In this document: positions 15,673 through 24,824 of the stretch, one piece after another
How positions within the stretch are numbered: position 1 is the stretch's first letter
Layout of the letters: every line of letters starts with the position of its first letter
Assembly: GCF_000260435.1 (NCBI RefSeq)
Contig: NZ_BACQ01000036.1
Span: 1-64,000, forward strand
Length of the DNA: 64,000 nucleotides
Source: Lacticaseibacillus zeae DSM 20178 = KCTC 3804
Lineage (GTDB): Bacteria; Bacillota; Bacilli; Lactobacillales; Lactobacillaceae
Direction: 5' to 3'
Made by a program: the position numbers and the translations under genes
The notes under the pieces: generated by a model
Databases searched by the model: none
Seen by the model: only the letters and a program-made list of their open reading frames with translations
Told to the model about the DNA's origin: nothing

Positions 15673-17718
15673 GTGAAGAAACGCAATCTGCAAATCCTTT
15701 CAGAAATTATTCGGCATCCTAATTTGAAAAGTGGTGATTTGGAAAAACAATTTAAAATTACGCGGCGCCAACTTGCTTACGCCTTGGCCCAAATCAATCA
15801 GGAGCTGGCGGACCATCAGCTGCCTAAAATTACCCGGACCCCGCGTGGTGAGTTTGTCACCCCGAGCGAAGTAGCTGACTTTTTCAATGTCCAGGCAACT
15901 GAAGCACCGCAACCTTATGTATATCGCGAAGAAGACGAGCGCATCTTGCTCATTTGCCTGTATTTACTGGTCAGCGACGAGTTGTTATCACTGGTGCACA
16001 TCTATGATTTCAGCGGCGTGAGTCGGACAACCACGTCAGCTGATTTAAAAGCAGTTGGCCGATTCCTCGAAGAGCGCCAATTGACGCTGAAGTACACGCG
16101 GCAGGCAGGCTATTTTATTGCCGGTTCCGAACAGGTGATGCGTAACTTGCTGAATTATCTGGTCACCCAGCTGCTGACCTATGACGATGGCCGCAGTTCA
16201 GTCGAGCAGCTAGGCAAGGTGCCCACAGAGCAAGTCATTCATTTTATTCACAAAATCGAAAATGTCCGGAATGTCACGTACTCCGATGAATCGTTTAGCT
16301 TTTTAATGCTGGCAGTGCTGATGAACGTGACGCGCAATCTGTCGCACCGCGCCAAAGATACACCATATTTTGAGCATCAGATCAGCGATACGCAGGAGTT
16401 TGCACAGCTAAAACCGCTGATTCCCCAGTCGTGGCTAACGAGTGATTCGGATGCGGAGTGGTTGGTGATTCTGCTGTTATCGGCCAACACAATTCGCGGG
16501 GATGTCGGGGTCGCGGATCAAGCGTTGGTTGCGGCGATTCGCACGATGGTTGCCAAGTTTGAACAGCAGACGTTCATCAAAGTGGCGGATCAGGATGACT
16601 TTGTGAAACGGCTCCTCGCCCACTTACGACCGGCGATCTTCCGCGTGCGCTATGGCTTGCATCTGCGCGACATCGGCATCGGGCAGGTGATGGCCGCCGA
16701 TCCCCGTCATCGGTTTCTGGTCGACACCATTGATGCGATTATCGAACCGCTCGAGAAGCTGACGGGTAAAACTATTCCCGAAGATGAGCGCAACCTCATT
16801 GCCTTTTATTTCGACGGTGAATTGGAAAAGTCAGCCGATTTACACATCAGTAAGGAACGCGCCGCAGTAGTTTGTACCAACGGCCTGATCGTTTCCAAGC
16901 TGATGATTCAGAATCTGCGCCGGTTATTTCCGGAAATCAGCTTTTTATCCGCTACCTCTGCGCGCGAATTCGAACACTTTTCCGGGGACTACGATCTGGT
17001 TTTCACCACCGTACCGTTAAAAACGTCGGCGCGGCAATATATCATCCACCCGTTGTTAAGCGAAGATGAGCAAGTTCAGTTGCGGTACCGCGTGTTGAAT
17101 GATATCGGCGTGAAAAATATCCAAACTGGCATTTCGGCATTGACCGCGATTGTGCGTAAACACGCCAAGATTACGGATTCCGCGGGGCTGGATCATGCCT
17201 TACGCCGGTTTTTAGCCGATCAAGGGGTTGAAGAACTGCCGGAAGTCCACCAGCCGCGCTTGTCGGCGTTGACGGCGCCGAATCTGATTCAGATCGGTCA
17301 AAGTCGCGATTGGCAAAACGCCTTGCAGCAAGCAATTGAACCGTTGGAACGGTTGGATTATGTGACCGATCCGTTTCGCCAAACGTTGATCGACGAGACA
17401 GCAGCTGCGGATAATTACAGCTTCATTGGAACGGAGGTTGCCATTCCCCACACGGTTCCGGAAAACGGGGTGCTGAACAATGGCTTTGCCTTTTATATTC
17501 TGAAACAGCCGGTGATTTATCCAAACGGGTTTCACATTCGCATGATCGTGCCGATAGCCGTTAAAGACACTGATCAGCATTTGCAAGCGATTCAGGAACT
17601 ATCGGAGATCATTGCCGACACTACCACTTTGAAGCAGTTGTTCGCTGCCAAGAGTGGCCAACAGGCTTACGAAATCTTGCAACGTTACGAAAACAAATCA
17701 GGCGCAAACCTGAAATAA
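15673..17718 (+). CDS. PRD-containing activator with EIIB- and EIIA-like domains (MtlR/BglG type)
   Basis: Predicted 681-residue PTS-controlled transcription activator. Order: N-terminal helix-turn-helix region (residues 1-60), two PTS regulation domains (about 90-385), an EIIB-like domain with C401 in AAVVCTNGLIVSKLM, and a C-terminal mannitol/fructose-type EIIA domain with H593 in VAIPHTVPENG. These sites let PTS components phosphorylate the regulator and so report sugar supply. GTG at 15673 follows GGAGGTGAGGG. It is 40 bases before the aldolase gene and heads the galactitol-type PTS operon, which it very likely activates. Residue assignments follow family patterns. Confidence 0.87.
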   Translation: MKKRNLQILSEIIRHPNLKSGDLEKQFKITRRQLAYALAQINQELADHQLPKITRTPRGEFVTPSEVADFFNVQATEAPQPYVYREEDERILLICLYLLVSDELLSLVHIYDFSGVSRTTTSADLKAVGRFLEERQLTLKYTRQAGYFIAGSEQVMRNLLNYLVTQLLTYDDGRSSVEQLGKVPTEQVIHFIHKIENVRNVTYSDESFSFLMLAVLMNVTRNLSHRAKDTPYFEHQISDTQEFAQLKPLIPQSWLTSDSDAEWLVILLLSANTIRGDVGVADQALVAAIRTMVAKFEQQTFIKVADQDDFVKRLLAHLRPAIFRVRYGLHLRDIGIGQVMAADPRHRFLVDTIDAIIEPLEKLTGKTIPEDERNLIAFYFDGELEKSADLHISKERAAVVCTNGLIVSKLMIQNLRRLFPEISFLSATSAREFEHFSGDYDLVFTTVPLKTSARQYIIHPLLSEDEQVQLRYRVLNDIGVKNIQTGISALTAIVRKHAKITDSAGLDHALRRFLADQGVEELPEVHQPRLSALTAPNLIQIGQSRDWQNALQQAIEPLERLDYVTDPFRQTLIDETAAADNYSFIGTEVAIPHTVPENGVLNNGFAFYILKQPVIYPNGFHIRMIVPIAVKDTDQHLQAIQELSEIIADTTTLKQLFAAKSGQQAYEILQRYENKSGANLK

Positions 17719-17758
17719 AAAAATTAAGCAACACGTTACGAAATACAAGGAGGGCACC

Positions 17759-18385
17759 ATGGAATTATCTGAATATCCAACTTTTACCGTGATTATGCGC
17801 GGTTACACGCCGGAGCAGGCTGATGCGATCATGCAGGCCATGGCCGGTTTTGAAAATCAATTCGGTGTTGAAGTCACGATGAACACGCCGCATGCGCTCG
17901 ACATTATTGAAAACGGCAATGCTGAGTATGGCGATCGTATCCATATCGGGGCAGGGACTGTCACAACGCTGGACGAAGCAAAGGCAGCGATTGCCGAAGG
18001 CGCCAAGTTCATGCTGAGTCCGATCGAATTCACGGATGACATTTTTGCTTACGCCAAAGCGCATGACGTCATCACGGTGCCGGCAGCGATGACCCCGACC
18101 GAGGTGCACGACATGTTCGAAAAAGGCGCCGATATCGTCAAAATTTTCCCGGCAACTACGGTCGGGTCGGACTTCTTCAAAGCAATTCAGGCGCCACTTG
18201 GCAAGTTGCCATTAATGGCAGTTGGCGGTGTGTCGCTGGCAAATGCCAAAGACCTGTTGACGCATGGGACCAGTTACCTAGGCATCGGGTCCAAAATGTT
18301 CAACGCTGAAGATTTGGCTAACCGGAATGTGGACGGGTTGGCGGCTTCTATGCAAGCCTTTGTCGATATCAAATACGTACTTTAG
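17759..18385 (+). CDS. KDPG/KDPGal-type aldolase (Eda/DgoA family)
   Basis: Predicted 208-residue class I aldolase. The Schiff-base lysine is K128 in GADIVKIFPATT, and the GAGTVTTLDEAKAAIAEGAKF segment is typical of the Eda/DgoA family, which splits 2-keto-3-deoxy-6-phospho sugar acids into pyruvate and glyceraldehyde 3-phosphate. Length is normal. GGAGGGCACC precedes the ATG. It lies between the PRD regulator and a galactitol-type PTS, with a DgoD-like dehydratase at the operon's end; that context favours 2-keto-3-deoxy-6-phosphogalactonate over the gluconate-derived substrate. The choice between the two cannot be made from sequence. Confidence 0.85.
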   Translation: MELSEYPTFTVIMRGYTPEQADAIMQAMAGFENQFGVEVTMNTPHALDIIENGNAEYGDRIHIGAGTVTTLDEAKAAIAEGAKFMLSPIEFTDDIFAYAKAHDVITVPAAMTPTEVHDMFEKGADIVKIFPATTVGSDFFKAIQAPLGKLPLMAVGGVSLANAKDLLTHGTSYLGIGSKMFNAEDLANRNVDGLAASMQAFVDIKYVL

Positions 18386-18401
18386 AAAGGGGCTTGGATC
18401 T

Positions 18402-18866
18402 GTGGCGGTTGATTTAGTCATTGATAAAAAATTATTACTGCCTCACCTGGAGGCAACGGACAATCTGGACGCGTTGAGCCAGATTGCCGACAACTTGTTT
18501 GCGCAAGGTTATGTCAAGGAAGGGTATAAACAGGCGATTCTTGATCGGGAAGCCACTTACCCGACCGGCCTGCCATCACCGCGACCGACCGTAGCGATTC
18601 CCCACGCGAATTATCAGCTGGTGAAAAAGACCACCATTTCGGTCGCCACTTTGGCGCATCCGGTTAAATTTCACGATATGGGGGATGTCAACAACGTCTT
18701 GGACGTGGATGTCATCATCATGATGGCCATTGGCGAACCGCATGGCCAAGTCGAGATGTTGCAAAAAATCGTCGATGTCATTCAAGACGATCAGTTACGC
18801 CACGCCATTGCAGACGCAGCGGATGTGGATGGTTTGTATCAATTATTGGCGAAAACGTTTGAATAA
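18402..18866 (+). CDS. PTS EIIA, galactitol/fructose type
   Basis: Predicted 154-residue cytoplasmic phosphocarrier. The phosphorylated histidine is H68 in PTVAIPHANYQLV. GTG at 18402 is chosen because AAAGGGG lies just before it; an open frame continues upstream to 18327 but runs inside the aldolase gene. It starts 16 bases after the aldolase stop and is followed by IIB and IIC of the same family, forming a full Gat-type transporter with separate subunits. Confidence 0.88.
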   Translation: MAVDLVIDKKLLLPHLEATDNLDALSQIADNLFAQGYVKEGYKQAILDREATYPTGLPSPRPTVAIPHANYQLVKKTTISVATLAHPVKFHDMGDVNNVLDVDVIIMMAIGEPHGQVEMLQKIVDVIQDDQLRHAIADAADVDGLYQLLAKTFE

Positions 18867-18886
18867 AAAATGGAGGTACGGAAATT

Positions 18887-19174
18887 ATGGCTGCTCATAT
18901 TTTAGTTGCATGTGGTAATGGTATCGCGACGTCAACGGTGGTTGCGTCGAAGATTAAGAGTTTTTTGGCAGAAAAGGGGGTCGATGTTGAAACGACCCAG
19001 ACGAAGTTAATGGAAGTGCCGGGCAAAGTCGAAAACTACGACTTGCTGGTGACGACTGGCCAGTTTGAAGGGCAAACACACGGCGTTCCGTATATTCACG
19101 GGCTGCCACTGTTAACCGGCGTTGGGGCGCAAGAGACTCTCAACAAGATTTACGAAACGGTTAAAGACAAGTAA
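18887..19174 (+). CDS. PTS EIIB, galactitol type
   Basis: Predicted 95-residue phosphocarrier. C9 in ILVACGNGIATSTVV is the phosphorylation site of GatB-like proteins. TGGAGGTACGG precedes the ATG. It lies 20 bases after IIA and 55 before IIC. Confidence 0.9.
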   Translation: MAAHILVACGNGIATSTVVASKIKSFLAEKGVDVETTQTKLMEVPGKVENYDLLVTTGQFEGQTHGVPYIHGLPLLTGVGAQETLNKIYETVKDK

Positions 19175-19229
19175 GCAGGTGCGTCAACAAGGTCAGGGGA
19201 GCCTGACCGAATTGGAGGGATAACGTTTT

Positions 19230-20606
19230 ATGAATATCGTAATGGACGTCTTTAACTGGTTGATTGCCGCCGGTCCAACAGTGTTACTGCCAGTTATCAT
19301 CACGATTATCGGCATGATATTTGGCCTGCGCATCGACAAAGCGTTTAAGTCCGGTCTGACGTTGGGAATTGGTTTTGCCGGGATCAAATTGATTCTGGAC
19401 TTCATGACCACCAATGTCGGACCGGCTGCCAAAGCCATGGTTGAGCGAACCGGTGCCCATCTGACCGCACTTGATGTCGGCTGGGGCTCCATCGCCGCTG
19501 TGACTTGGGCATCACCGATTATCGCGATTCTGATTTTTGCTATTTTGGCCGTCAACATTGTGCTTTTGATCATCAAGCGCACGCATACGCTTGACGTTGA
19601 TATTTGGAACTACCACCACATGGCCATTGTCGGCGTCATGGTTTACTTCGTCACGAAGAACATTGCGCTTGGCGTAGGTTCATCGATTGTTATGGCGCTG
19701 GTTACCTTCAAGTTGGCCGACTGGTCACAGCCGATGACCGAAAAGTTCTTCGGTATGCCTGGCGTGTCCTTGCCAACGGTCTCGGCACTGTCGTCATTGG
19801 TGATTGCGTGGCCATTGAATTGGTTGCTAGATCGCATCCCATTTATGCGGCGCAATAAGTTCTCCATTCGTGATGCCCAGAAGTATTTAGGTTTCTTCGG
19901 TGATTCGATGATCATGGGACTGTTAATCGGGATGGCCATTGGCTTTTTCGCCGGTTATAACCTCATGAAAATCATGCAATTAGGTGTGTCAATGGCGGCG
20001 GTTTTGGTCCTGATTCCAAAAATGACCTCGCTGTTCATGGAAGGCTTAATGCCGATTTCCGACTCCGCGCAAAAATGGTCAGAAAAACGGTTCAAAGGCC
20101 GCAAGCTGTTCATCGGCTTGGACGCCGCCGTGGTTGTCGGCAATGCCGATGTTATCACGACCGCTTTGATCATCATTCCATTGACCATTCTGATGGCCTT
20201 GGTTTTGCCAGGCAACCAAGTCTTGCCATTTGCTGACTTGGCAGTTGTGCCATTCCGGGTGGCCTTGGTTGTGGCACTGACAAACGGCAATCTACTGAAG
20301 AACATCATCATCGGCTTGGTCGTCACCGCTTCGCTTTTGTGGTGCGGGACTTCGACAGCACCGGTTTTGACGGAAATTGCCAAATCAGTCGGCATTAAAC
20401 TTGGTGCCAACTCGCTGTATATTTCATCATTTGCGGCCACTTCGATGATTCAAAGCTTTGCGGTTTACTTCGCTTTCACTTGGCATCCGCTGATTTCGAT
20501 TCCGGTATTGTTAATTATTTTCGCCGGTGTCTGGTACTTCTTTGACGGGATCAAACATGTCAATGCGGCGATGGACGCCCAGAACCAGAAAAGTGCCCAA
20601 GCTTAA
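19230..20606 (+). CDS. PTS EIIC, galactitol (GatC) family
   Basis: Predicted 458-residue membrane permease with about ten or more hydrophobic segments. Family features are the N-terminal block LPVIITIIGMIFGL, the FAGIKLIL segment and the loop GVSLPTVSALSSLVIAWP; the C-terminal third has AVVVGNADVITTALIIIPL. GGAGGGATAACG precedes the ATG. Gat-family permeases carry galactitol and related polyols or acids; beside a DgoD-like dehydratase an aldonate such as galactonate is a reasonable substrate here. This is an inference from neighbours. Confidence 0.88.
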   Translation: MNIVMDVFNWLIAAGPTVLLPVIITIIGMIFGLRIDKAFKSGLTLGIGFAGIKLILDFMTTNVGPAAKAMVERTGAHLTALDVGWGSIAAVTWASPIIAILIFAILAVNIVLLIIKRTHTLDVDIWNYHHMAIVGVMVYFVTKNIALGVGSSIVMALVTFKLADWSQPMTEKFFGMPGVSLPTVSALSSLVIAWPLNWLLDRIPFMRRNKFSIRDAQKYLGFFGDSMIMGLLIGMAIGFFAGYNLMKIMQLGVSMAAVLVLIPKMTSLFMEGLMPISDSAQKWSEKRFKGRKLFIGLDAAVVVGNADVITTALIIIPLTILMALVLPGNQVLPFADLAVVPFRVALVVALTNGNLLKNIIIGLVVTASLLWCGTSTAPVLTEIAKSVGIKLGANSLYISSFAATSMIQSFAVYFAFTWHPLISIPVLLIIFAGVWYFFDGIKHVNAAMDAQNQKSAQA

Positions 20607-20649
20607 TCGTTAACGTCGTTGAAACTGTTTTGAAGGGAGCATTTTTGAA

Positions 20650-21795
20650 TTGAAACTGTCAGATATTAAAGTTTACAAAGTTAAGCCACGATGGATTTTT
20701 GTTAAATTGTCAACCGATGAAGGCATCACGGGCTGGGGTGAAATGATCTCTGGAACCAAAACGGAAACCGTTGTCGCTGGCGCCTATGAAATGGGGAAAA
20801 AGTTGCTCGGCCGCGATCCGTTCGAGATTGAACGGCTGTGGCAGGAGATGCACCGCTCCTTCTTCCGAGGCGGCCCGATTAACGGCACCATTATTTCCGG
20901 TTTGGAGATGGCGCTTTGGGATATCAAAGGCAAAGCGCTTAATCTACCGGTGTATGAACTGCTCGGCGGGGCGGCGCGCGATCGCATTCGGGTATACTCC
21001 TGGATCGGCGGCGATCGCCCATCCGATGTTGCCGAACAGGCGCAAGCCCGGGTTGACAAAGGGTTCACTGCGATTAAAATGAATGCCACTTCAGAGCTGC
21101 ACTACATTGATTCCTACAACAAGGTGCAAGCCGTCGTTGATCGCGTTGCTTCCATCCGTGATCAGGTCGGCGACAAGCTGGAAATCGGCATCGACTTCCA
21201 CGGACGGGTGCACCGGCCAATGGCAAAAGTGCTGGCGCATGCGCTGGAACCGTATCATCCGATGTTTCTGGAAGAAGTCGTGTTACCGGAAAACTGGGAT
21301 TCGTTTGATGACATTGCCCGCGAAGTTTCCATTCCGCTGGCAACTGGCGAACGGCTTTACACGCGCTGGGACTTCAAGAATTTATTCCGTCAAGGGGCCA
21401 TTGATATCGTGCAGCCAGATGTGGCGCTGTGTGGCGGTATTTTGGAAACCCGCAAAATTGCGGCTATGGCTGAAGCCTTTGACATGGGTGTCGCCCCGCA
21501 TGCACCGTATGGACCAGTGTCACTCGCAGCAACCCTGCAAGTCGATGCCTGCACGCCAAATGTGTTCATTCAGGAACAAAGTCTAGGGATTCACTACAAT
21601 CAAGGCTTTGACCTGCTTGACTTTGTGAAGAATAAAGAAATTTTCCAATACAAAGACAGTTATGTTCAGTTACCAAAAGGCCCGGGTCTCGGCATTGATA
21701 TGGACGAAGACAAGATCAAAGAAGTTGCGCAGGAAGGCTTGGTTTGGAACAACCCGTCTTGGAAGAATTATGACGGCACGATTGCCGAATGGTAA
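20650..21795 (+). CDS. dgoD: Galactonate dehydratase-like enolase-superfamily enzyme (DgoD-like)
   Basis: Predicted 381-residue enzyme of the mandelate racemase/enolase superfamily. It closely resembles E. coli DgoD, with IGIDFHGRVHRPMAKVL (D182, H184), FLEE (E208), TGERLY (E234) and the catalytic histidine in APHAPYGP (H284). It lacks an obvious lesion. TTG at 20650 is used, since GAAGGGAG lies 10 bases upstream and no better start is in frame. DgoD removes water from D-galactonate to give 2-keto-3-deoxygalactonate, which then needs a kinase. No such kinase is encoded in the cluster, whereas a PTS and the aldolase are; the substrate may therefore be a 6-phosphate. That point is inference. 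Confidence 0.85.
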   Translation: MKLSDIKVYKVKPRWIFVKLSTDEGITGWGEMISGTKTETVVAGAYEMGKKLLGRDPFEIERLWQEMHRSFFRGGPINGTIISGLEMALWDIKGKALNLPVYELLGGAARDRIRVYSWIGGDRPSDVAEQAQARVDKGFTAIKMNATSELHYIDSYNKVQAVVDRVASIRDQVGDKLEIGIDFHGRVHRPMAKVLAHALEPYHPMFLEEVVLPENWDSFDDIAREVSIPLATGERLYTRWDFKNLFRQGAIDIVQPDVALCGGILETRKIAAMAEAFDMGVAPHAPYGPVSLAATLQVDACTPNVFIQEQSLGIHYNQGFDLLDFVKNKEIFQYKDSYVQLPKGPGLGIDMDEDKIKEVAQEGLVWNNPSWKNYDGTIAEW

Positions 21796-21828
21796 AAGTC
21801 GCGGATTGAAAGCTAGGGGGCATGTGAG

Positions 21829-22428
21829 ATGACAGATGTAACGGCAACGGCACTCTTGTTAGGCGGATTGCTTTATCTCGAGTGGCAGCAGCAACGACAG
21901 CTGCAAATCAAAACCAAGTCCTCTTGGCTTAAAGTCGTGGTTGCCATCGTCGCAGCGCTGTTAATCGTCACGCTGTTCTGGTCGGCAAACACCATCAGCA
22001 ACCTCCGTCTCGTGATTCTGGCGATTCTGGTGGCTAGCGTCGGGCTGTATCGCCAAGGGTTAGGCAAAACCAAAGTTATCACGTATGGCTCGGTCGCGCA
22101 TGCCAGTGACTACCGGCGCTACGATCGGATCATCACTGAAACCATCAAGCAAGGCACTATGGTCACTTTTTGGTCTAAAAAAGGCGGCAGCTACTCCTTG
22201 ATGTTTGATCAGCCCGAGGCCCAGATCCGCCAGTTCTTCAAGGAAAACCTGCCACAAAATGTGGCGCTGTTAACTGCGGAAGAATGGGCCACGTTAGAAA
22301 ATCGCGATGCTCAAGATGATCGCCAGCGTCAGGCAGATATGTTGGCCGCGATTCGTAATCGGCCACAGCGGAATCGATTGCCGTGGCAGAAACGGGAGCG
22401 GCGGTCTGAGGTGACGCATAAAGGTTGA
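21829..22428 (+). CDS. Hypothetical membrane protein
   Basis: Predicted 199-residue protein not recognised as a named family. Two or three membrane segments occupy residues 5-20, 33-53 and 57-72, followed by a charged cytoplasmic part of about 120 residues ending in a strongly basic tail (RNRPQRNRLPWQKRERR). AAAGCTAGGGGGC precedes the ATG. It is 33 bases after the dehydratase gene and directly before a terminator, so it is cotranscribed with the sugar-acid operon, but nothing in it points to catalysis or transport. Confidence 0.7.
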   Translation: MTDVTATALLLGGLLYLEWQQQRQLQIKTKSSWLKVVVAIVAALLIVTLFWSANTISNLRLVILAILVASVGLYRQGLGKTKVITYGSVAHASDYRRYDRIITETIKQGTMVTFWSKKGGSYSLMFDQPEAQIRQFFKENLPQNVALLTAEEWATLENRDAQDDRQRQADMLAAIRNRPQRNRLPWQKRERRSEVTHKG

Positions 22429-22437
22429 ATAAACGAA

Positions 22438-22464
22438 GAAAGTCCCGAGCGATCGGGGCTTTTT
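22438..22464 (+). terminator. Rho-independent terminator
   Basis: AGTCCCGA pairs with TCGGGGCT around a GCGA loop, then TTTTT. It ends the galactitol-type PTS operon. Confidence 0.85.
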
Positions 22465-22570
22465 GCTACGTTCAGTTTTCTTTACTTTACATTCAAAATG
22501 TTATATTGTCAGTGCATAAAAATCCGCCGACTAATGATTTCGTCCCAGTAAGAAGCGAGGAGGATGTGGC

Positions 22571-22744
22571 ATGACGCTGCTTAGAAAAGTCATTTGGGTA
22601 GTCGTGTTTGTTATTTACGGTTTTGTGCTTTTTGCGGCTTCTTATTATGGCAACAGCGCTTTTCTTTTACCGGTGATCGTCGTTCCCGCTATTTTTTCGG
22701 GGATTTTTTGGCTGATTGAAAATGCTAAGAAAAATAAGAAGTGA
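22571..22744 (+). CDS. Small hydrophobic membrane protein
   Basis: Predicted 57-residue protein read directly from the sequence. It starts MTLLRKVIWVVVFVIYGF, has two membrane segments (about residues 8-26 and 31-49) split by YYGNS, and ends in a basic tail, NAKKNKK. GAGGAGGATGTGGC before the ATG is a strong ribosome binding site, and a good terminator follows 28 bases after the stop, so it has the look of a complete single-gene unit. Small two-helix proteins of this kind are often membrane or phage-defence components, but no family is recognised. Confidence 0.65.
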   Translation: MTLLRKVIWVVVFVIYGFVLFAASYYGNSAFLLPVIVVPAIFSGIFWLIENAKKNKK

Positions 22745-22771
22745 GGATTGGGAGCTGCTGAAAAACGCAAT

Positions 22772-22829
22772 AAAAGCAGGTATCATACCAGCAAGCCAAT
22801 TCTTGACTGGTAGGGATACCTGCTTTTTG
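22772..22829 (+). terminator. Rho-independent terminator
   Basis: AAAAGCAGGTATC pairs with GATACCTGCTTTT, with an inner ACCAG/CTGGT stem, then T-rich sequence. On the other strand it may also serve the convergent ABC operon. Confidence 0.85.
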
Positions 22830-22944
22830 ATGTGCTTGAAGCCACTTGTAAGTATCATGGAGCTGGTCTTTGTCTGCTATAAAACTGATTGCATCTCGAT
22901 TTTACTAACAGAATTGTCCAAGGCCTAACCAGAGCAAGATCAAA

Positions 22945-23469
22945 TCACTCCAGCAACAGCGAATATTTCACATAATGATTCGCCGCCGGCACTAAAAAAC
23001 TAAATCTCATTTTCTGATTGCGTAACGCATAATTTGCTTGCGTTGTCGTGAAATGCAGCGTGATGGGTTGTTTGGCAGCTAAAAGATGTTCGGTTTTATG
23101 AATGCGCTGGTTGTCTTTATCCGTAACATCGGCAGTTGCAGTGCTGATGCTATAGGGGATGTTCAGCCACATGTTTTCCAAAAAGTTGGGGTTATTTTTC
23201 TTATATCCATAATTGGCCGAGCCGGTTTGTTTGATTGTCAGTTCAACTGGCACCATGATTTGGCCTTTGCTTTTTGAGACATGGGCGCTGCGAATCATGA
23301 AGTCGACGTTCATGGCATGAATGAGTTGATTTTCATGAATGAAGACTTCTTTGGTGACGCCGAGTGATTTTGGGTTTGCATTGACTTCGTGGTAACGGAA
23401 AATACCGATCGACATCACTAAGATTAAGGCCAGAAAAGTCATCATCCAAAGCTTATGTTTAGTGCGCAT
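22945..23469 (-). CDS. Membrane-anchored exported protein of the ABC operon
   Basis: Predicted 174-residue protein with a single N-terminal membrane segment (residues 8-26, a signal or anchor) and a soluble extracellular part of about 145 residues. The soluble part is rich in beta-forming, polar stretches (MVPVELTIKQTGSANYGYKK, then a PITLHFTT strand) and has no cysteine. No family is recognised. The ATG at 23469 overlaps the end of the ATPase gene by 11 bases, with GGAAGGGA upstream; a GTG at 23472 is also possible. It is the last gene of the operon that begins with the small secreted protein at 26782, so a role as accessory or immunity factor at the cell surface is plausible but unproven. 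Confidence 0.65.
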   Translation of the reverse strand: MRTKHKLWMMTFLALILVMSIGIFRYHEVNANPKSLGVTKEVFIHENQLIHAMNVDFMIRSAHVSKSKGQIMVPVELTIKQTGSANYGYKKNNPNFLENMWLNIPYSISTATADVTDKDNQRIHKTEHLLAAKQPITLHFTTTQANYALRNQKMRFSFLVPAANHYVKYSLLLE

Positions 23470-24094
23470 CACTGATCGTCCCTTCCTTTACCAATAGCTT
23501 TTGCGTCGCCACATGCTCCACAAAGTCGTGATCGTGCGAGGCGATGATGAAAGTGGCGCCTTTGGCATGATAATCATGAATAAGTTGGACCAACTTGCCG
23601 ATGGCGTCATGATCTAACGCATTGGTGGGCTCGTCCAAGACGATCAGTGGATAGCCGCCCAAAAAAGCCTCCGCAATGCCTAGCTTCTGCTTCATACCTA
23701 AAGAAAACTTGCGTACTTTTTGCTTGGGAAATCTTGCGAGGTTAAAATAAGTCAGCAAATCCTGAATTTGCGATGAATGGATATTGGGGTCTAGTCTGGC
23801 CAGTAGTTCCAGATTTTTAGCCGCCGTGAAGTCTTCGATGAGGCTGGGGTTTTCGATTAAGATACCGGCTTTGATCGGGTAAGCATCTTGCGTCCGCACG
23901 GTTTTACCGGCGACTGTTACATTGCCGGTGACGGCGATGAGCCCTAGCAACGCTTTTAAAATCAACGTTTTGCCAGAGCCGTTGATGCCTTCAAGTGTTG
24001 CAATGTTGCCGCGGTCAATTTTGGCATTGACTTGGTGCAAGAGTTGCCGATGCTTGATGACTTTAGCTACCTGATGTAATTCGATAAGTGTCAT
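23459..24094 (-). CDS. ABC transporter ATP-binding protein
   Basis: Predicted 211-residue ATPase. Walker A is GINGSGKTLILKALLG (residues 36-51), the signature motif is FSLGMKQKLGIAEAF, Walker B with the D-loop reads PLIVLDEPTNALD, and the switch histidine lies in IIASHDHDF. AGGAGGACTTC precedes the ATG. It is 10 bases after one of three permease-like genes and overlaps the anchored-protein gene downstream. Signature residues place it with ABC-2-type exporters or antimicrobial-peptide transporters rather than importers; no substrate-binding protein is present. Confidence 0.92.
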   Translation of the reverse strand: MTLIELHQVAKVIKHRQLLHQVNAKIDRGNIATLEGINGSGKTLILKALLGLIAVTGNVTVAGKTVRTQDAYPIKAGILIENPSLIEDFTAAKNLELLARLDPNIHSSQIQDLLTYFNLARFPKQKVRKFSLGMKQKLGIAEAFLGGYPLIVLDEPTNALDHDAIGKLVQLIHDYHAKGATFIIASHDHDFVEHVATQKLLVKEGTISDAH

Positions 24095-24104
24095 GAAGTC
24101 CTCC

Positions 24105-24824
24105 TCAAGCTAACTTGATGTTGCGGTCAATGATGACGTAACCCAGCGTCATTGCGAGGACGATGCCGAGCCAAATTAGGATTGCGTTCCAAGTTCCTAT
24201 GGTAGGGAGTCGGTTGAGCATCAGGAAACTGAATGGGTTAAACCGATTTTCTGTATAGGCTGTCGCGATTAAGATGGTGGCAGGAACGATCAAGGCAAGT
24301 GGCGGATTGAATCGATTGCCAATGGCTTGAACCAACAGGAGCGTGAAAACGCCTAGCCAAGTGAGGCAAAGAAGTTCGCTGAAGGTCCCTGGGGTGGTGG
24401 AAAGCCCCGCTCGCGATGTGGCGATTGAGGCTAGAAACATTGAGGTCATTGTCGACGCACAATAGGTCGTTGTGATGAAACCCAGCAACAGCAAATTGAC
24501 ATTGGCAAACTGCCGCGGTGGTATTTGTAATCCACGCAGGTGCATCGTGCGCGCCTGCCACAGCTGCTTGAAGCTGTTGAGCGAAATTAAAAGCGGGGCA
24601 AAGAAATAAACGAACCACAAAACCGGCAAGACGACATGATGGGTTTCGACCATGGCGTAACTGGTGCCATCAAAAAACAGGTTGATGACTGATATATGGG
24701 GATTGTCAGCAATATGGAAAGTGAGCGTGATGATGGCGAGGTTCATAAATATCAGCCAGAAAATCAAACGGATCCGAATGATGTGCCAGTAAAAGAGGAA
24801 CTGATTTTGGAACAGTCGCCACAC
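24105..24824 (-). CDS. ABC-2-like membrane protein, third of three
   Basis: Predicted 239-residue integral membrane protein with about six hydrophobic segments and short loops. No motif beyond its hydrophobic pattern is recognised, so the call rests on topology and on the ATPase gene immediately downstream. GTG at 24824 follows GGAGGGATC and overlaps the stop of the preceding gene by one base, so translation is coupled. Confidence 0.75.
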   Translation of the reverse strand: MWRLFQNQFLFYWHIIRIRLIFWLIFMNLAIITLTFHIADNPHISVINLFFDGTSYAMVETHHVVLPVLWFVYFFAPLLISLNSFKQLWQARTMHLRGLQIPPRQFANVNLLLLGFITTTYCASTMTSMFLASIATSRAGLSTTPGTFSELLCLTWLGVFTLLLVQAIGNRFNPPLALIVPATILIATAYTENRFNPFSFLMLNRLPTIGTWNAILIWLGIVLAMTLGYVIIDRNIKLA

